From contig NZ_CP084530.1 of the NCBI RefSeq assembly GCF_023704175.1, positions 3,658,001 to 3,722,000 on the forward strand: DNA of 64,000 nt, in the 5' to 3' direction. Of the stretch, positions 50,627-58,955 are shown piece after piece. The DNA comes from Paenibacillus sp. YPG26. Lineage in GTDB: Bacteria; Bacillota; Bacilli; Paenibacillales; Paenibacillaceae. The notes under the pieces are model-generated. The model was not told the DNA's origin, searched no databases, and saw only the letters and a program-made list of their open reading frames with translations. Position numbers and translations under genes: made by a program. The first letter of the stretch is position 1. Each line of letters opens with the position of its first letter.

Positions 50627-51553
50627 CTAAATTTCCTTCAGGAATTCCTCCGCATCCTTATCCGCCTTCATCTGGTTGCACAGGTTGCAGGCACAGACAC
50701 AATTGTCCGGTGTCGTATGGCCTCCCTTGGCCCGTGGCAGCAAGTGGTCAATGGTATCTCCATACTTACCGCAGAAGTAACAGGTATAGTCATCACGGGT
50801 CAATATATACCTGCGGAAGCCCTTGCTTGTGTACAGGCGGCGGATCGTATGTGGATTCACCACGACGGCGGCGTGCTCCCTGACCAGGGTCACGGCCAGC
50901 TCCAGATCAACCTCCTGCTGCCAGCCCCGGCCCCGGTCGGTCCGGCCGCGCATGCGGATCGAGCCGAGATGATTCGGCCGCAGCCGGGTCGGATCACCCG
51001 GGTCGGCTGTATTCGTCTGCCTGCCGGGGACAGGCCGGGTCGGCGGGCTCTGCCGCTGGGCTCCGCCGCCCGGCTGCTCTGCTCCGGGCGGTCCGGCAGC
51101 CAGCGCCCGGGAGACACCCGCCCATGCGGACGGTCCGGCGGACAGCGCCTCGGGGGCTCCCGCCGACGCGGACGGCACGGCGGACAGCGCCTGGGAGGCT
51201 CCCGCCGACGCGGACGGCACGGCGGACAGCGCCCGGGGGGCTTCCGCCGACGCGGATGGCCCGGCGGACGGTGCCTGGCGAGCTCCCCCGGCGGCGGCGC
51301 TCGCCGCTGTCGCGGGCTTCCGCAGCTGAGCGGGACCTCCCGCGGGCGGGTGCGAGGGATGCTCCGGTGCCGCGGGTTGGGAGGCATCCATCGCAGAGGA
51401 AGCCTCCTTAAGCTTGCGGCGGCAAGCGCGGCAGGTTCCCCTGCGGGCGCCCGGCCTGCTCCCCCTGCCGGTTCGGCGGAGAAATTCCGTAACCGGCCTC
51501 TTTTCGTGACACTGGGCACACTGCTTATATGTAGTCGGTTCGTTAGAAGTCAT
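50627..51553 (-). CDS. HNH endonuclease-like protein with Ala/Pro-rich repeat linker
   Basis: 308 residues. The N-terminal zinc ribbon (CAQCHEKRPVTEF...CRACR), a long Ala/Ser/Pro-rich linker (about 50-215) with four 14-residue repeats, and a C-terminal HNH domain with DDYTCYFCGKYGDTIDHLLP, RAKGGHTTPDNCVCAC and NLCNQMKADK. All HNH residues (DH, N, C-x2-C pairs) are present. It likely cuts or nicks DNA; target unknown. The combination of ribbon, long linker and HNH is uncommon. Confidence 0.87.
   Translation of the reverse strand: MTSNEPTTYKQCAQCHEKRPVTEFLRRTGRGSRPGARRGTCRACRRKLKEASSAMDASQPAAPEHPSHPPAGGPAQLRKPATAASAAAGGARQAPSAGPSASAEAPRALSAVPSASAGASQALSAVPSASAGAPEALSAGPSAWAGVSRALAAGPPGAEQPGGGAQRQSPPTRPVPGRQTNTADPGDPTRLRPNHLGSIRMRGRTDRGRGWQQEVDLELAVTLVREHAAVVVNPHTIRRLYTSKGFRRYILTRDDYTCYFCGKYGDTIDHLLPRAKGGHTTPDNCVCACNLCNQMKADKDAEEFLKEI
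51126..51293 (-). repeat. 42-bp tandem repeat in the HNH gene linker
   Basis: Four units of 42 bases start at 51126, 51168, 51210 and 51252 (GCGGACGGCACGGCGGACAG type). Each encodes 14 residues such as ALSAVPSASAGASQ. Units differ by several bases but keep length and frame. Confidence 0.9.
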
Positions 51554-51964
51554 TGTGTGCGGGGCCTCTTTTTCCGGATGTATGACCTGATCCTGCCCCT
51601 TTTCTCACCTCTTATTGTTCATTGATTGGACACGAAGATCCCTGCCCGTCCTACCGCAAATGATGGAAGAATGCCCCCGGCCATACTCGGAATAATTCCA
51701 GCCGGGCTCCTCCTGACTTATTAGACTCTGACTGGCACAGTCTCTTAATTTATACCACTTTTTCGTGCTTTTGAAGCTGCGATGCGGGTTAAGGTGACCT
51801 TTGAACGAACTTCCTTTCCTATATTTATGGCCAATTTCATACTATTTCAGAAATCCTGCACTCCCTCGGACCTTGCTTGGTTAAAATATACAGCCGATTG
51901 GGTAATGCTTAATTATGCAGGTTTAAGTACAGGATGCCTGTGCTGATGGAGGAGGAGTCCAGAG
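51554..51964. promoter_or_regulatory. Gene-free region with a sigma-B-like promoter for the amylase gene
   Basis: No gene. GGTTAA (51879-51884) and GGGTAA (51900-51905), 14-15 bases apart, resemble a sigma-B promoter (GTTTAA / GGGTAT). It is 60 bases before the amylase start. Whether this organism has sigma-B is not shown here. Confidence 0.4.
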
Positions 51965-53509
51965 TTGAAGAGAAATCATACGATTATGCAGTTTTTTGAA
52001 TGGCATGTAGAGCCGGACGGGAAGCACTGGAATCGGCTGTCGGAGCTTGCTCCCGAACTCAAGGCCGTAGGCATTGATGCCGTATGGGTACCGCCTGTCA
52101 CAAAAGCAATTACAACTGAAGATACCGGCTACGGTGTTTATGACCTATATGATCTGGGTGAGTTTGACCAAAAAGGAAACGTGCGCACCAAATACGGAAC
52201 AAAGGATGAGCTGGTCAAGGCCATCGCGACCTGTCAGCAGAATGGGATTCTCGTCTATGTGGACCTTGTTATGAATCATAAAGCAGGCGCGGACGAGACC
52301 GAGCGCTTTGAAGTGATTGAAGTCGATCCGAATAACCGGACCGAAGACATATCGGAGCCGTTCGAGATCGAGGGATGGACCAAGTTCACATTCCCTGGCC
52401 GCGGTAATACTTACTCCCCTTTCAAATGGAACTGGAAGCATTTCAACGGAACGGATTATGACAATAAGGAAGGGCGTTCCGGTATCTTCCGTATCCATGC
52501 GGAGAACAAGCAGTGGGCCGAGAATGTGGATGATGAATTCGGCAATTATGACTATCTGATGTTCGCGAACATCGATTACAGCCATCCGGATGTACGTCAG
52601 GAGATGCTGGATTGGGGCAAGTGGCTCGTGGATACGCTGCAGTGCGGTGGATATCGGCTTGATGCGATCAAGCATATCAACCACGACTTTGTCCGGGAAT
52701 TCGCAACAGCGATGAAGAAGAAGCGCGGAGAGGACTTCTACATCGTAGGGGAGTTCTGGAAGGATGAACTGGAGGCGTGTCAGAACTTTCTCAACACGGT
52801 CGATTACAAAATCGATCTGTTCGATGTCTCTCTCCACTACAAGCTGTATGAGGCTTCGCATGCGGGGAATTCCTTTGACCTCACGACCATATTCCACGAT
52901 ACGCTAGTTGGCTCCCACCCGCTGAATGCTGTAACTTTTGTAGATAATCATGACTCCCAGCCCAATGAGGCGCTGGAATCATGGGTGGAGGATTGGTTCA
53001 AGCCAAGCGCATATGCCCTGATCCTGCTCCGCAAGGATGGCTATCCGGTTGTATTCTATGGCGATTATTACGGCATAGGCGGAGAGCACCCGATTGAAGG
53101 GAAAAAGGATCAGCTCGATCCCCTGCTCTGTGCCCGCTATAACAAGGCTTACGGGGATCAGGAAGACTACTTCGACCACCCGAATACGATTGGCTGGGTA
53201 CGATTTGGAGTTCCGGAGATTGAGCGCTCCGGCTGTGCAGTAGTCATCTCCAACGGAGATGATGGAGAGAAGCGGATGAATGTCGGGAAGGACCGGGCCG
53301 GTGAAGTGTGGGTGGATCTCACAGGAACCCGTGAAGACCAGATTACCATTGAGGAAGACGGTTTTGCCGTCTTCCCGGTTAATGGCGGTAGTGTATCCGT
53401 CTGGGCCCAGCCAGACACCGATGTGGATCCTGGGGAAGAGATTCGGCCTGAGGACCTTATCTGCGGACAACCGGAAGAGGGACATTTCGGGCTTGAAGAG
53501 CAGGCTTAA
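51965..53509 (+). CDS. Cytoplasmic alpha-amylase (GH13)
   Basis: 514 residues; TTG start after GGAGGAGGAG, seven bases apart. No signal peptide, so it acts inside the cell. Catalytic triad of GH13: Asp233 (GYRLDAIKH), Glu263 (YIVGEFW), Asp330 (FVDNHD). VDLVMNHK is region I, and the long domain B (about 105-205) resembles the maltohexaose-forming and E. coli AmyA-type enzymes (GH13_5). It cleaves alpha-1,4 links in glycogen or malto-oligosaccharides. An acidic extension of about 30 residues ends the protein. Possibly stress-induced (sigma-B-like promoter). Confidence 0.95.
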   Translation: MKRNHTIMQFFEWHVEPDGKHWNRLSELAPELKAVGIDAVWVPPVTKAITTEDTGYGVYDLYDLGEFDQKGNVRTKYGTKDELVKAIATCQQNGILVYVDLVMNHKAGADETERFEVIEVDPNNRTEDISEPFEIEGWTKFTFPGRGNTYSPFKWNWKHFNGTDYDNKEGRSGIFRIHAENKQWAENVDDEFGNYDYLMFANIDYSHPDVRQEMLDWGKWLVDTLQCGGYRLDAIKHINHDFVREFATAMKKKRGEDFYIVGEFWKDELEACQNFLNTVDYKIDLFDVSLHYKLYEASHAGNSFDLTTIFHDTLVGSHPLNAVTFVDNHDSQPNEALESWVEDWFKPSAYALILLRKDGYPVVFYGDYYGIGGEHPIEGKKDQLDPLLCARYNKAYGDQEDYFDHPNTIGWVRFGVPEIERSGCAVVISNGDDGEKRMNVGKDRAGEVWVDLTGTREDQITIEEDGFAVFPVNGGSVSVWAQPDTDVDPGEEIRPEDLICGQPEEGHFGLEEQA

Positions 53510-53560
53510 GAAAGACCGCCGGAGGTTCTGCCGGGACTGCCCGGTTATTCCCGCCCATCT

Positions 53561-53585
53561 GATTGATTATTCTCCTATCGGGTAA
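53561..53585 (+). promoter_or_regulatory. Sigma-B-like promoter for csbD
   Basis: GATTGA (53561-53566), 13 bases, then GGGTAA (53580-53585), 35 bases before the start. Four of six and five of six matches to the sigma-B consensus. CsbD of B. subtilis is sigma-B dependent. Confidence 0.45.
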
Positions 53586-53620
53586 ATACTCTATACACTA
53601 ACCGTAAGGAGTTGTTGAAT

Positions 53621-53794
53621 ATGAGTCATGATAACGGACTTAGCGATAAGATCAAAGGCGGCGTATCCAAAGCCAAAGGCGAAGTGAAAGATCAGGTCGG
53701 GAATGCGACGGACAACGCTTCACTTCAGGCTGAGGGCAAGGCAGACAAAGCCAAGGGCGCTGTTCAACAAAAAATCGGCGAACTCAAAGACTAA
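53621..53794 (+). CDS. CsbD family stress protein
   Basis: 57 residues, ATG after AAGGAGTTG. Hydrophilic, Lys/Ala/Gly-rich with the family pattern DKIKGGVSKAKGEVKDQVGN and a final KAKGAVQQKIGELKD. CsbD-like proteins accumulate under general stress; molecular role unclear. A single gene between the amylase gene and a terminator. Confidence 0.92.
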   Translation: MSHDNGLSDKIKGGVSKAKGEVKDQVGNATDNASLQAEGKADKAKGAVQQKIGELKD

Positions 53795-53846
53795 GACAGC
53801 TTAAAGATCAAGGCACTCTCAGCAGAAGCTAACATAGATAATTAAG

Positions 53847-53886
53847 AAATACCCCCTCCCATGTTGAAGATGGGCGGGGGTATTTT
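53847..53886 (+). terminator. Intrinsic terminator after csbD
   Basis: Arms AAATACCCCCTCCCAT and ATGGGCGGGGGTATTT (one mismatch), ending in TATTTT. Confidence 0.9.
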
Positions 53887-53998
53887 GCAGATGAAAGACA
53901 CCTGATGAAATGAACTAAGCTAAATCATACATAACCTTTATTCTCTTGGTGATGGATTTATCCATTTTATTAACCGCAGTCCATGCCTAAGCGGAGAG

Positions 53999-55465
53999 CT
54001 AAGCCTGAGCCTCCCGGTTACCCGCAAGCGGGCGGCTCCGATATCTGCGAACAAGGATATATCCGGCTGCAGCCAGGGTAGCAAGGCCGGCGTCCGCAGC
54101 GATGAGAAGCTGATAACTCTTCATATAATCGTACAGGATTCCACCAAGCAGCGCCCCCAGAATTCCTCCGCCCTGATGGAATAGGAGCAGCGTTCCTACA
54201 AGCTTGCCTTTAATTCCTGCCAGCTGATCCGCGATCATAAGTCCGCCCGGGATCGCTCCCAAGTAAGTTATTCCGAAGGCAAAAGCAAAAACGGCCGGCG
54301 ACCAGGAGAAATGCGCGAACAGTATCATAAAGCCAAGTACGCGAATCCCATATAGCATGGACATGATATAGGTCTTATCCCCCCGGTCCAGAAGAAATCC
54401 AAAGGTGAAGGAACCCACAATCTCCATGATGCCCAAAATTGCCATGCCTGCGGCTATAGAGGTTTGGGAGACCCCAGCCTCCTGATGAATAGCTACGAGA
54501 TTCATCTCCACGGTTCCCATGTTGAACCCGCACACGAACAGTGCGAGCCCAATCACCGTCAGAACCGCCAGCTGTGATCTCCCGAGCTGCTTCAAGCCTC
54601 CTGCAGCCATGGATGTACCAGGAACTGTTCCTGCTGCGCTGTTGGAAGCCCTGTTTCCTTTGTCTCCAGCTCCCTCTGCTCCGTCAGGAACCCCAGTTCC
54701 TCTACCTCCAGCTCCCTCTGCTCCGTCAGGAACCCCAGTTCCTCTACCTCCAGCTCCCTCTGCTCTGTCAGGAACCCCAGTTTCTCTACCTCCAGCTCCC
54801 TCTGCTCTGTCAGGAACCCCAGTTTCTCTACCTCCAGCTCCGCTATCTCCCGTTCCTCCTGCTGACGCTTCATGCTTCCCCGGGTGCGGGATGAATAACA
54901 GAATTAAGGGAAGGGTTACAACAAGTCCAAGCAGACATGAGGCCAGGAAGGTAACCTTCCAGCTGAGCCAGGCATTCTGTGCGAAGATCGGTGTACATAC
55001 GGCGAGCCCGATGGAAGAAGCACTCTGGATCAAAGCGATCGCCTTCGCTCTGTGCTTACTGAACCAGCTGAAGAGCAGAACATAGGTTGCTGAGGCTCCA
55101 ATTCCGGCAAGGCCGCTAATGACCCCATACCCGGTGAAGAACAGCAGCGGATGCTGCCCGAGGCAGACCACCCCTGTACCGATTATGCCGAGAGTCGTGC
55201 TGAGCAGCATCACCTTTCTCACCCCATAGCGGTCAATCATCCAGCCGCCGAGAGGGGCGCAGAGAGCTGCAATCAGTAAGTTGGTTGACCAGGATAACGA
55301 GATGAATCCTCTCCCGATATGGAGATCATCTGAAATCTGTATCTGATAGAAGGCCATGATGAACCGGGATAATGCCCCAATGAAGCCAACAACCCATAAG
55401 ACTCCGAGCCCAATCCATGGGCTTCTGCGGCCCTTGTCTACAATATTTCTCAAGCCTGCCAACAA
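53999..55465 (-). CDS. Major facilitator superfamily transporter with repeat loop
   Basis: 488 residues, TTG start (a second TTG follows) after GGGGGAG. Twelve spans; loop 2-3 has GGWMIDRYGVRKVML, the MFS motif A, and the second half repeats it weakly (GFLLDRGDKTYIM). The central cytoplasmic loop between spans 6 and 7 (about 200-290) carries four 14-residue repeats of GAGGRETGVPDRAE type, making it about 90 residues longer than usual. Divergent from a TetR gene with an operator between, so an efflux role under TetR control is likely. Substrate unknown. Confidence 0.88.
   Translation of the reverse strand: MLAGLRNIVDKGRRSPWIGLGVLWVVGFIGALSRFIMAFYQIQISDDLHIGRGFISLSWSTNLLIAALCAPLGGWMIDRYGVRKVMLLSTTLGIIGTGVVCLGQHPLLFFTGYGVISGLAGIGASATYVLLFSWFSKHRAKAIALIQSASSIGLAVCTPIFAQNAWLSWKVTFLASCLLGLVVTLPLILLFIPHPGKHEASAGGTGDSGAGGRETGVPDRAEGAGGRETGVPDRAEGAGGRGTGVPDGAEGAGGRGTGVPDGAEGAGDKGNRASNSAAGTVPGTSMAAGGLKQLGRSQLAVLTVIGLALFVCGFNMGTVEMNLVAIHQEAGVSQTSIAAGMAILGIMEIVGSFTFGFLLDRGDKTYIMSMLYGIRVLGFMILFAHFSWSPAVFAFAFGITYLGAIPGGLMIADQLAGIKGKLVGTLLLFHQGGGILGALLGGILYDYMKSYQLLIAADAGLATLAAAGYILVRRYRSRPLAGNREAQA
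54666..54833 (-). repeat. 42-bp tandem repeat in the MFS central loop
   Basis: Four near-perfect 42-base units start at 54666, 54708, 54750 and 54792 (CCAGCTCCCTCTGCT type on the plus strand), encoding 14-residue Gly/Glu/Arg-rich units. Adjacent pairs are nearly identical, which suggests recent duplication. Confidence 0.92.
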
Positions 55466-55549
55466 GCCTACTCCCCCTTTACTTCTCTCTAAAAATTGAG
55501 CATGCTATAATCTCTTTAGTTCGTGAAAATCTAAATATCACTCTAAAGG

Positions 55550-55561
55550 TACCGATCGGTA
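55550..55561. promoter_or_regulatory. TetR-type operator between the MFS and TetR genes
   Basis: Perfect palindrome TACCGATCGGTA in the divergent region. This CCGATCGG core is typical of TetR-family operators such as those of LmrA/YxaF-type regulators. Confidence 0.7.
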
Positions 55562-55637
55562 TCTTTATATTAGCATAAGAATCCCATTCTTCAATACCAT
55601 AATTTAACTATTATTCAGATTACGGAGGGAATGCGTC

Positions 55638-56231
55638 ATGACCAAGGGGGAGCAGACTCGCAGATATATCATCAAGCAGTCCGCAGAGCTTTTTAACCAG
55701 CATGGATATGCAGGTTCTTCTCTTTCAGATATCACCCTCGTTACAGGGATTAAGAAGGGGGGATTGTACCGCCATTTTGCGAGTAAGGACGAAATTGCCG
55801 TTGAGGCTTTCCAGTACGCCTGTCAGGTCGTTGGAGGCAAATTCAGAGAAGCTGCCGAGCAGGAGAGTACTTCATCCGATAAGCTGATGGCCTACTTCCG
55901 TGTCTATGAGCATGTAGCTGATTCACCGCCTTTCATTGGCGGCTGTCCTCTGCTGAATACGGCAGTAGAGTCGGACGATTCCCATCCACTACTGCGCTCC
56001 GAAGCTCAGGAGAGCTCACGGAGAACCTTGGAGGCACTCAGGAATATTGTAGAGCAGGGCAAGGCGGATGGTGAATTCAGGGACGAGGTTGACGCGGAAG
56101 CCGTTGCTATGTTCACCTTGTCCCTGCTTGAAGGCGGAATCATGCTGAGCAAGCTTGAAGGCAGCAATCGGCCCATGCAGCTGAATATGCGGAACTATTC
56201 GAGCTATCTCGAACAGCTCTGTCGTAGATAA
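55638..56231 (+). CDS. TetR/AcrR family transcriptional regulator
   Basis: 197 residues, ATG eight bases after GGAGGG. N-terminal helix-turn-helix (8-50): SSLSDITLVTGIKKGGLYRHF. The ligand-binding half has FIGGCPLLNTAVESDD, typical of the YxaF/LmrA-like group with the Cys-Pro-Leu-Leu turn. It probably represses itself and the divergent MFS gene through the palindrome at 55550. Ligand unknown. Confidence 0.93.
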   Translation: MTKGEQTRRYIIKQSAELFNQHGYAGSSLSDITLVTGIKKGGLYRHFASKDEIAVEAFQYACQVVGGKFREAAEQESTSSDKLMAYFRVYEHVADSPPFIGGCPLLNTAVESDDSHPLLRSEAQESSRRTLEALRNIVEQGKADGEFRDEVDAEAVAMFTLSLLEGGIMLSKLEGSNRPMQLNMRNYSSYLEQLCRR

Positions 56232-56276
56232 GCACCGTTCGGCAATTCTGAAAATTCTATTACATCCGTTACGCCA

Positions 56277-56321
56277 AAAACCCGGCTTGCGCAGGATCAA
56301 GAACCTCGCAAGCCGGGTTTT
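56277..56321. terminator. Bidirectional terminator between the TetR and siderophore-binding genes
   Basis: Perfect 15-base arms AAAACCCGGCTTGCG / CGCAAGCCGGGTTTT. Confidence 0.92.
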
Positions 56322-56348
56322 CTATAGAATATATACTCTCGATTAGTG

Positions 56349-57356
56349 TTACTTCACTAATGATTTGACCGCATCATCGATGGTCAGCTGGTTGGCAACC
56401 GCACCGCTGTACAGCCAGCTGCTCGTCCTGCTCATCTCAAAGACATGGCCCGCTTTGACCGCCGGGATTCCCTTCCAAATCGGGCTGTTCAGCGTGTCAT
56501 CCGCACCTTGGCCTTTGTCGCTGTTCACCAGGAAAATATAATCCGCCTTCAGCTCCGCCAGCTTCTCAAGCGTGATCGGATTCCAGCTTGCGCGGTCCTT
56601 CTCCGGAATATCGGTAACCAGATTCGGAGGCTGAATGCCCAGGTCGCCGTACAATACCGCTCCGCTGGAGACAGTCTGATCTACCAGGTAGAAGTTCTTC
56701 TGTGTAAGCCAGAGAATGGCTGCTGTCTTCGTCCCGATAGAAGCGCTGATCTTCTCCTTGGCCTCTTTGGCTTTGGCATCATAGTCGCTGATTGCCTTCT
56801 TCGCTTCCTCGGATTTGTTCAGAATCTCACCAATCTTAAGCAGCGCCTTCCGCCAATCCTTGTTCACCGCATCCCCGAGTACGTAGGTAGGTGCGATCTT
56901 GCTGTATTGATCATACAGACCCTTCTGAACCTGAGACTCCGAACCGATAATGATTAGATCCGGACCCAGGCTCAGCACCGACTCAGTCGGCAGATCATAA
57001 GAGATTGTTGGAATGCCTTTCAAGCTCGTCTGCAGATATTCCTGAATCCCGTTAGCTACAGACCACTGGGCAACCGGCTTGACGCCAATGGCTGCTAAAT
57101 GATCTTCAAGATACGAAGCCAACACCTTCTGCGGATTAGCCGGAATAGTGACCTTATGACCCATCGCATCGGTCATTACCTTCTCCTTGGGCCCTTCGGC
57201 GCTGCCCGCCGGTGTACTGCCTTGCTCAGCCTGACCTGCTGAATTATTCGTATCTGCAGCCTTGCTTCCACAAGCGCTAAGAATCATAGTTACAGCCAAC
57301 AGACTGATAAACAACAGACTCCACTTATTTCTTCTGTTCTGAAATGAACCTTTCAT
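56349..57356 (-). CDS. Iron-siderophore ABC transporter substrate-binding lipoprotein
   Basis: 335 residues. Lipoprotein signal with lipobox LSAC (Cys29); a Ser/Gly-rich linker; then a FecB/FhuD-type periplasmic-binding fold (VTIPANPQKVLASYLEDHLAAIG, VLSLGPDLIIIGSES, NPITLEKLAELKADYIFLV). It captures a ferric siderophore outside the membrane. No permease or ATPase genes adjoin, so it must use a transporter encoded elsewhere. A perfect Fur box upstream shows iron control. Confidence 0.93.
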   Translation of the reverse strand: MKGSFQNRRNKWSLLFISLLAVTMILSACGSKAADTNNSAGQAEQGSTPAGSAEGPKEKVMTDAMGHKVTIPANPQKVLASYLEDHLAAIGVKPVAQWSVANGIQEYLQTSLKGIPTISYDLPTESVLSLGPDLIIIGSESQVQKGLYDQYSKIAPTYVLGDAVNKDWRKALLKIGEILNKSEEAKKAISDYDAKAKEAKEKISASIGTKTAAILWLTQKNFYLVDQTVSSGAVLYGDLGIQPPNLVTDIPEKDRASWNPITLEKLAELKADYIFLVNSDKGQGADDTLNSPIWKGIPAVKAGHVFEMSRTSSWLYSGAVANQLTIDDAVKSLVK

Positions 57357-57392
57357 GACTTCCTCCTCGGGTAAATAAATTCATAATATCAA

Positions 57393-57407
57393 TGATAATA
57401 ATTATCA
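57393..57407. promoter_or_regulatory. Fur box of the siderophore-binding protein gene
   Basis: Perfect 7-1-7 element TGATAAT-A-ATTATCA, 37 bases before the start codon; a second half site ATTATCA-type overlaps downstream. Confidence 0.92.
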
Positions 57408-57523
57408 TTATCACTGTCAACTCCTAAATCAGCTGCATCTGCCTAACCTGGCTGCTAGCCTCTATATATTACCCAAGCTGGAATAAATTCAACGGAACCT
57501 CATTTCCAGAAATAATTTTATAC

Positions 57524-57538
57524 AAGTTAGTATAACTT
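57524..57538. promoter_or_regulatory. Possible operator of the XRE regulator
   Basis: AAGTTA-GTA-TAACTT, a perfect 6-3-6 inverted repeat, with a further AAGTTACACT half site at 57561-57570. The XRE gene starts at 57595. Confidence 0.5.
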
Positions 57539-57594
57539 TACTTTACTTTTTTAAAAGTATAAGTTACACTAAGAACGGAAGGAGTTGTTAAACA

Positions 57595-57828
57595 TTGGAA
57601 AACACATCAGATTCAATTGTGAACAAGGTTTATGAATTCAGAGTGCTGAAAAAGATGTCTCAAAGTGAGCTTGCCAAGGTGGTCGGTGTATCCAAACAGA
57701 CCATATTTGTCATGGAAAAGAATAACTACTCTCCCTCCCTCCTGCTGGCTTACCGCATTGCCAATTTTTTTGAAGTGAGTATTGAAGAAATCTTCGCCTA
57801 CAAAGAAGGGGGCCCTCACAATGATTAA
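57595..57828 (+). CDS. XRE family transcriptional regulator
   Basis: 77 residues; TTG start ten bases after AAGGAG. It is nearly all helix-turn-helix (about 10-68): VYEFRVLKKMSQSELAKVVG, VSKQTIFVMEKNNYSPSLLL. It overlaps the next gene by eight bases. Small XRE proteins paired with a membrane protein are a recurring Firmicutes module, and the membrane protein may control the regulator. Probably autoregulated through the repeat upstream. Confidence 0.9.
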   Translation: MENTSDSIVNKVYEFRVLKKMSQSELAKVVGVSKQTIFVMEKNNYSPSLLLAYRIANFFEVSIEEIFAYKEGGPHND

Positions 57829-58150
57829 TAACCTGGACACGTGGTTAGGCAACGGCAGCAACTTCAATCTGTTCATCGGAATCGTTACTTTCATTGGAAT
57901 CCTAAGTATAAGTATATATACTTACTTCCTGAATAAGATTGGCAAAAAAGATGAATACAGCATGCAAATCAGACTTAATGTAATGAATAAGATGTTCATC
58001 ACGCTTGCGATCTTGTTCATCGCTTTTATCTTTGTGGTTCCAAGTGGTCTCGTGTACTACAAACAGTTAATCTACCTGTGTGTATCTATTACAGCCCTTG
58101 TTGGCGCTGTATCCGCTGCATATTACTATGTTAGGGACTTCAAGAATTAA
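57821..58150 (+). CDS. Small three-span membrane protein paired with the XRE gene
   Basis: 109 residues; ATG inside the end of the XRE gene with AAGGGGG nine bases upstream. Three spans: NLFIGIVTFIGILSISIYTY, FITLAILFIAFIFVVPSG and LIYLCVSITALVGAVSAAYY. The family is not certain; the size and pairing resemble DUF2178-type proteins. Coupled translation suggests that it works with the regulator. Confidence 0.82.
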   Translation: MINNLDTWLGNGSNFNLFIGIVTFIGILSISIYTYFLNKIGKKDEYSMQIRLNVMNKMFITLAILFIAFIFVVPSGLVYYKQLIYLCVSITALVGAVSAAYYYVRDFKN

Positions 58151-58223
58151 GGTGAGAATCCAGTCATTCAGTAACCTGAACCGACTCAGCTCCCCCATTA
58201 AATTCCAAATCCCCTCTTGCAAA

Positions 58224-58263
58224 ATGAACCGTGTGTCATTTATATTAATGACACACGGTTCAT
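58224..58263. promoter_or_regulatory. 40-bp palindrome before the second TetR gene (operator and/or terminator)
   Basis: Perfect 17-base arms (start ATGAACCGTGTGTCATT) with a 6-base spacer TATATT. TTGCAA at 58218-58223 plus the spacer TATATT forms a sigma-A promoter with the -10 box exactly in the centre. CTATTTTTTTC follows at 58264, so it could also terminate the upstream transcript. Confidence 0.75.
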
Positions 58264-58292
58264 CTATTTTTTTCAGCCAGAAAGGTGATCAT

Positions 58293-58919
58293 ATGTCCCC
58301 GAAAATTTCAGACGAAGTCAAAGAGCAGCGCAGGCAGCAGATTCTCGAAGCGGCAGAACGTGTCTTCATACGCACAGGTTATGAGCTGGCTACGATGAAG
58401 GATATCGTGGAGGAAGCGGAGATGAGCCGCGGCTGGATTTACCTGTATTTTCAGACCAAGGAAGAGATCTTTGAAGCCCTGATTGCGAAATATGAACAGG
58501 AGACCGAGACTATATTTAGTGTATTGATGACCACCTCTCCAAGCATCTGGGCAGCCCTTGAGACCCTGCTGGGCGAACAGAAGAAAGCCATGTGCACCTT
58601 AGAGAACAGCCTGGCTTCTGCCTACTATGAATATTTCATCTCAGGTTACCGTGATCAGGACAGACGAGTACGCCTGACCCGTCACTATGAGAGGACGCTT
58701 GGCAACATCCGTCGTCTTATCGAGGCGGGGACCGCCGCAGGTGAATTTCACCCCACTCTGCCAACTGAACTCATCGGCAAGATCATGACTTCGAATATGG
58801 AAGGCATCATGAGTCTGGCCATGGCTGTGGGAACAGAACAAGCGGAAGCCTCCGCACAGATTGATGCCCTGATTCCCTACTTCAAGCTGCTGCTGGGCGT
58901 TAACGAACTATCGGATTAG
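58293..58919 (+). CDS. TetR/AcrR family transcriptional regulator
   Basis: 208 residues from the ATG at 58293 (AAAGG seven bases upstream); the frame stays open for 71 codons before it through non-coding DNA. Helix-turn-helix at about 15-60 (ATMKDIVEEAEMSRGWIYLYF). It is followed by an MFS gene after 36 bases, so the two are an operon, probably controlled by this protein at the 40-bp palindrome. Confidence 0.92.
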   Translation: MSPKISDEVKEQRRQQILEAAERVFIRTGYELATMKDIVEEAEMSRGWIYLYFQTKEEIFEALIAKYEQETETIFSVLMTTSPSIWAALETLLGEQKKAMCTLENSLASAYYEYFISGYRDQDRRVRLTRHYERTLGNIRRLIEAGTAAGEFHPTLPTELIGKIMTSNMEGIMSLAMAVGTEQAEASAQIDALIPYFKLLLGVNELSD

Positions 58920-58955
58920 TGGAATTACATTTCGTTAATAAAGGAGCCTGTTCAT

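Noticed and set aside
50890..51519. 209-codon minus-strand frame rich in Arg and Pro
   Set aside because: Alternative frame of the 42-bp repeat and GC-rich linker of the HNH gene.
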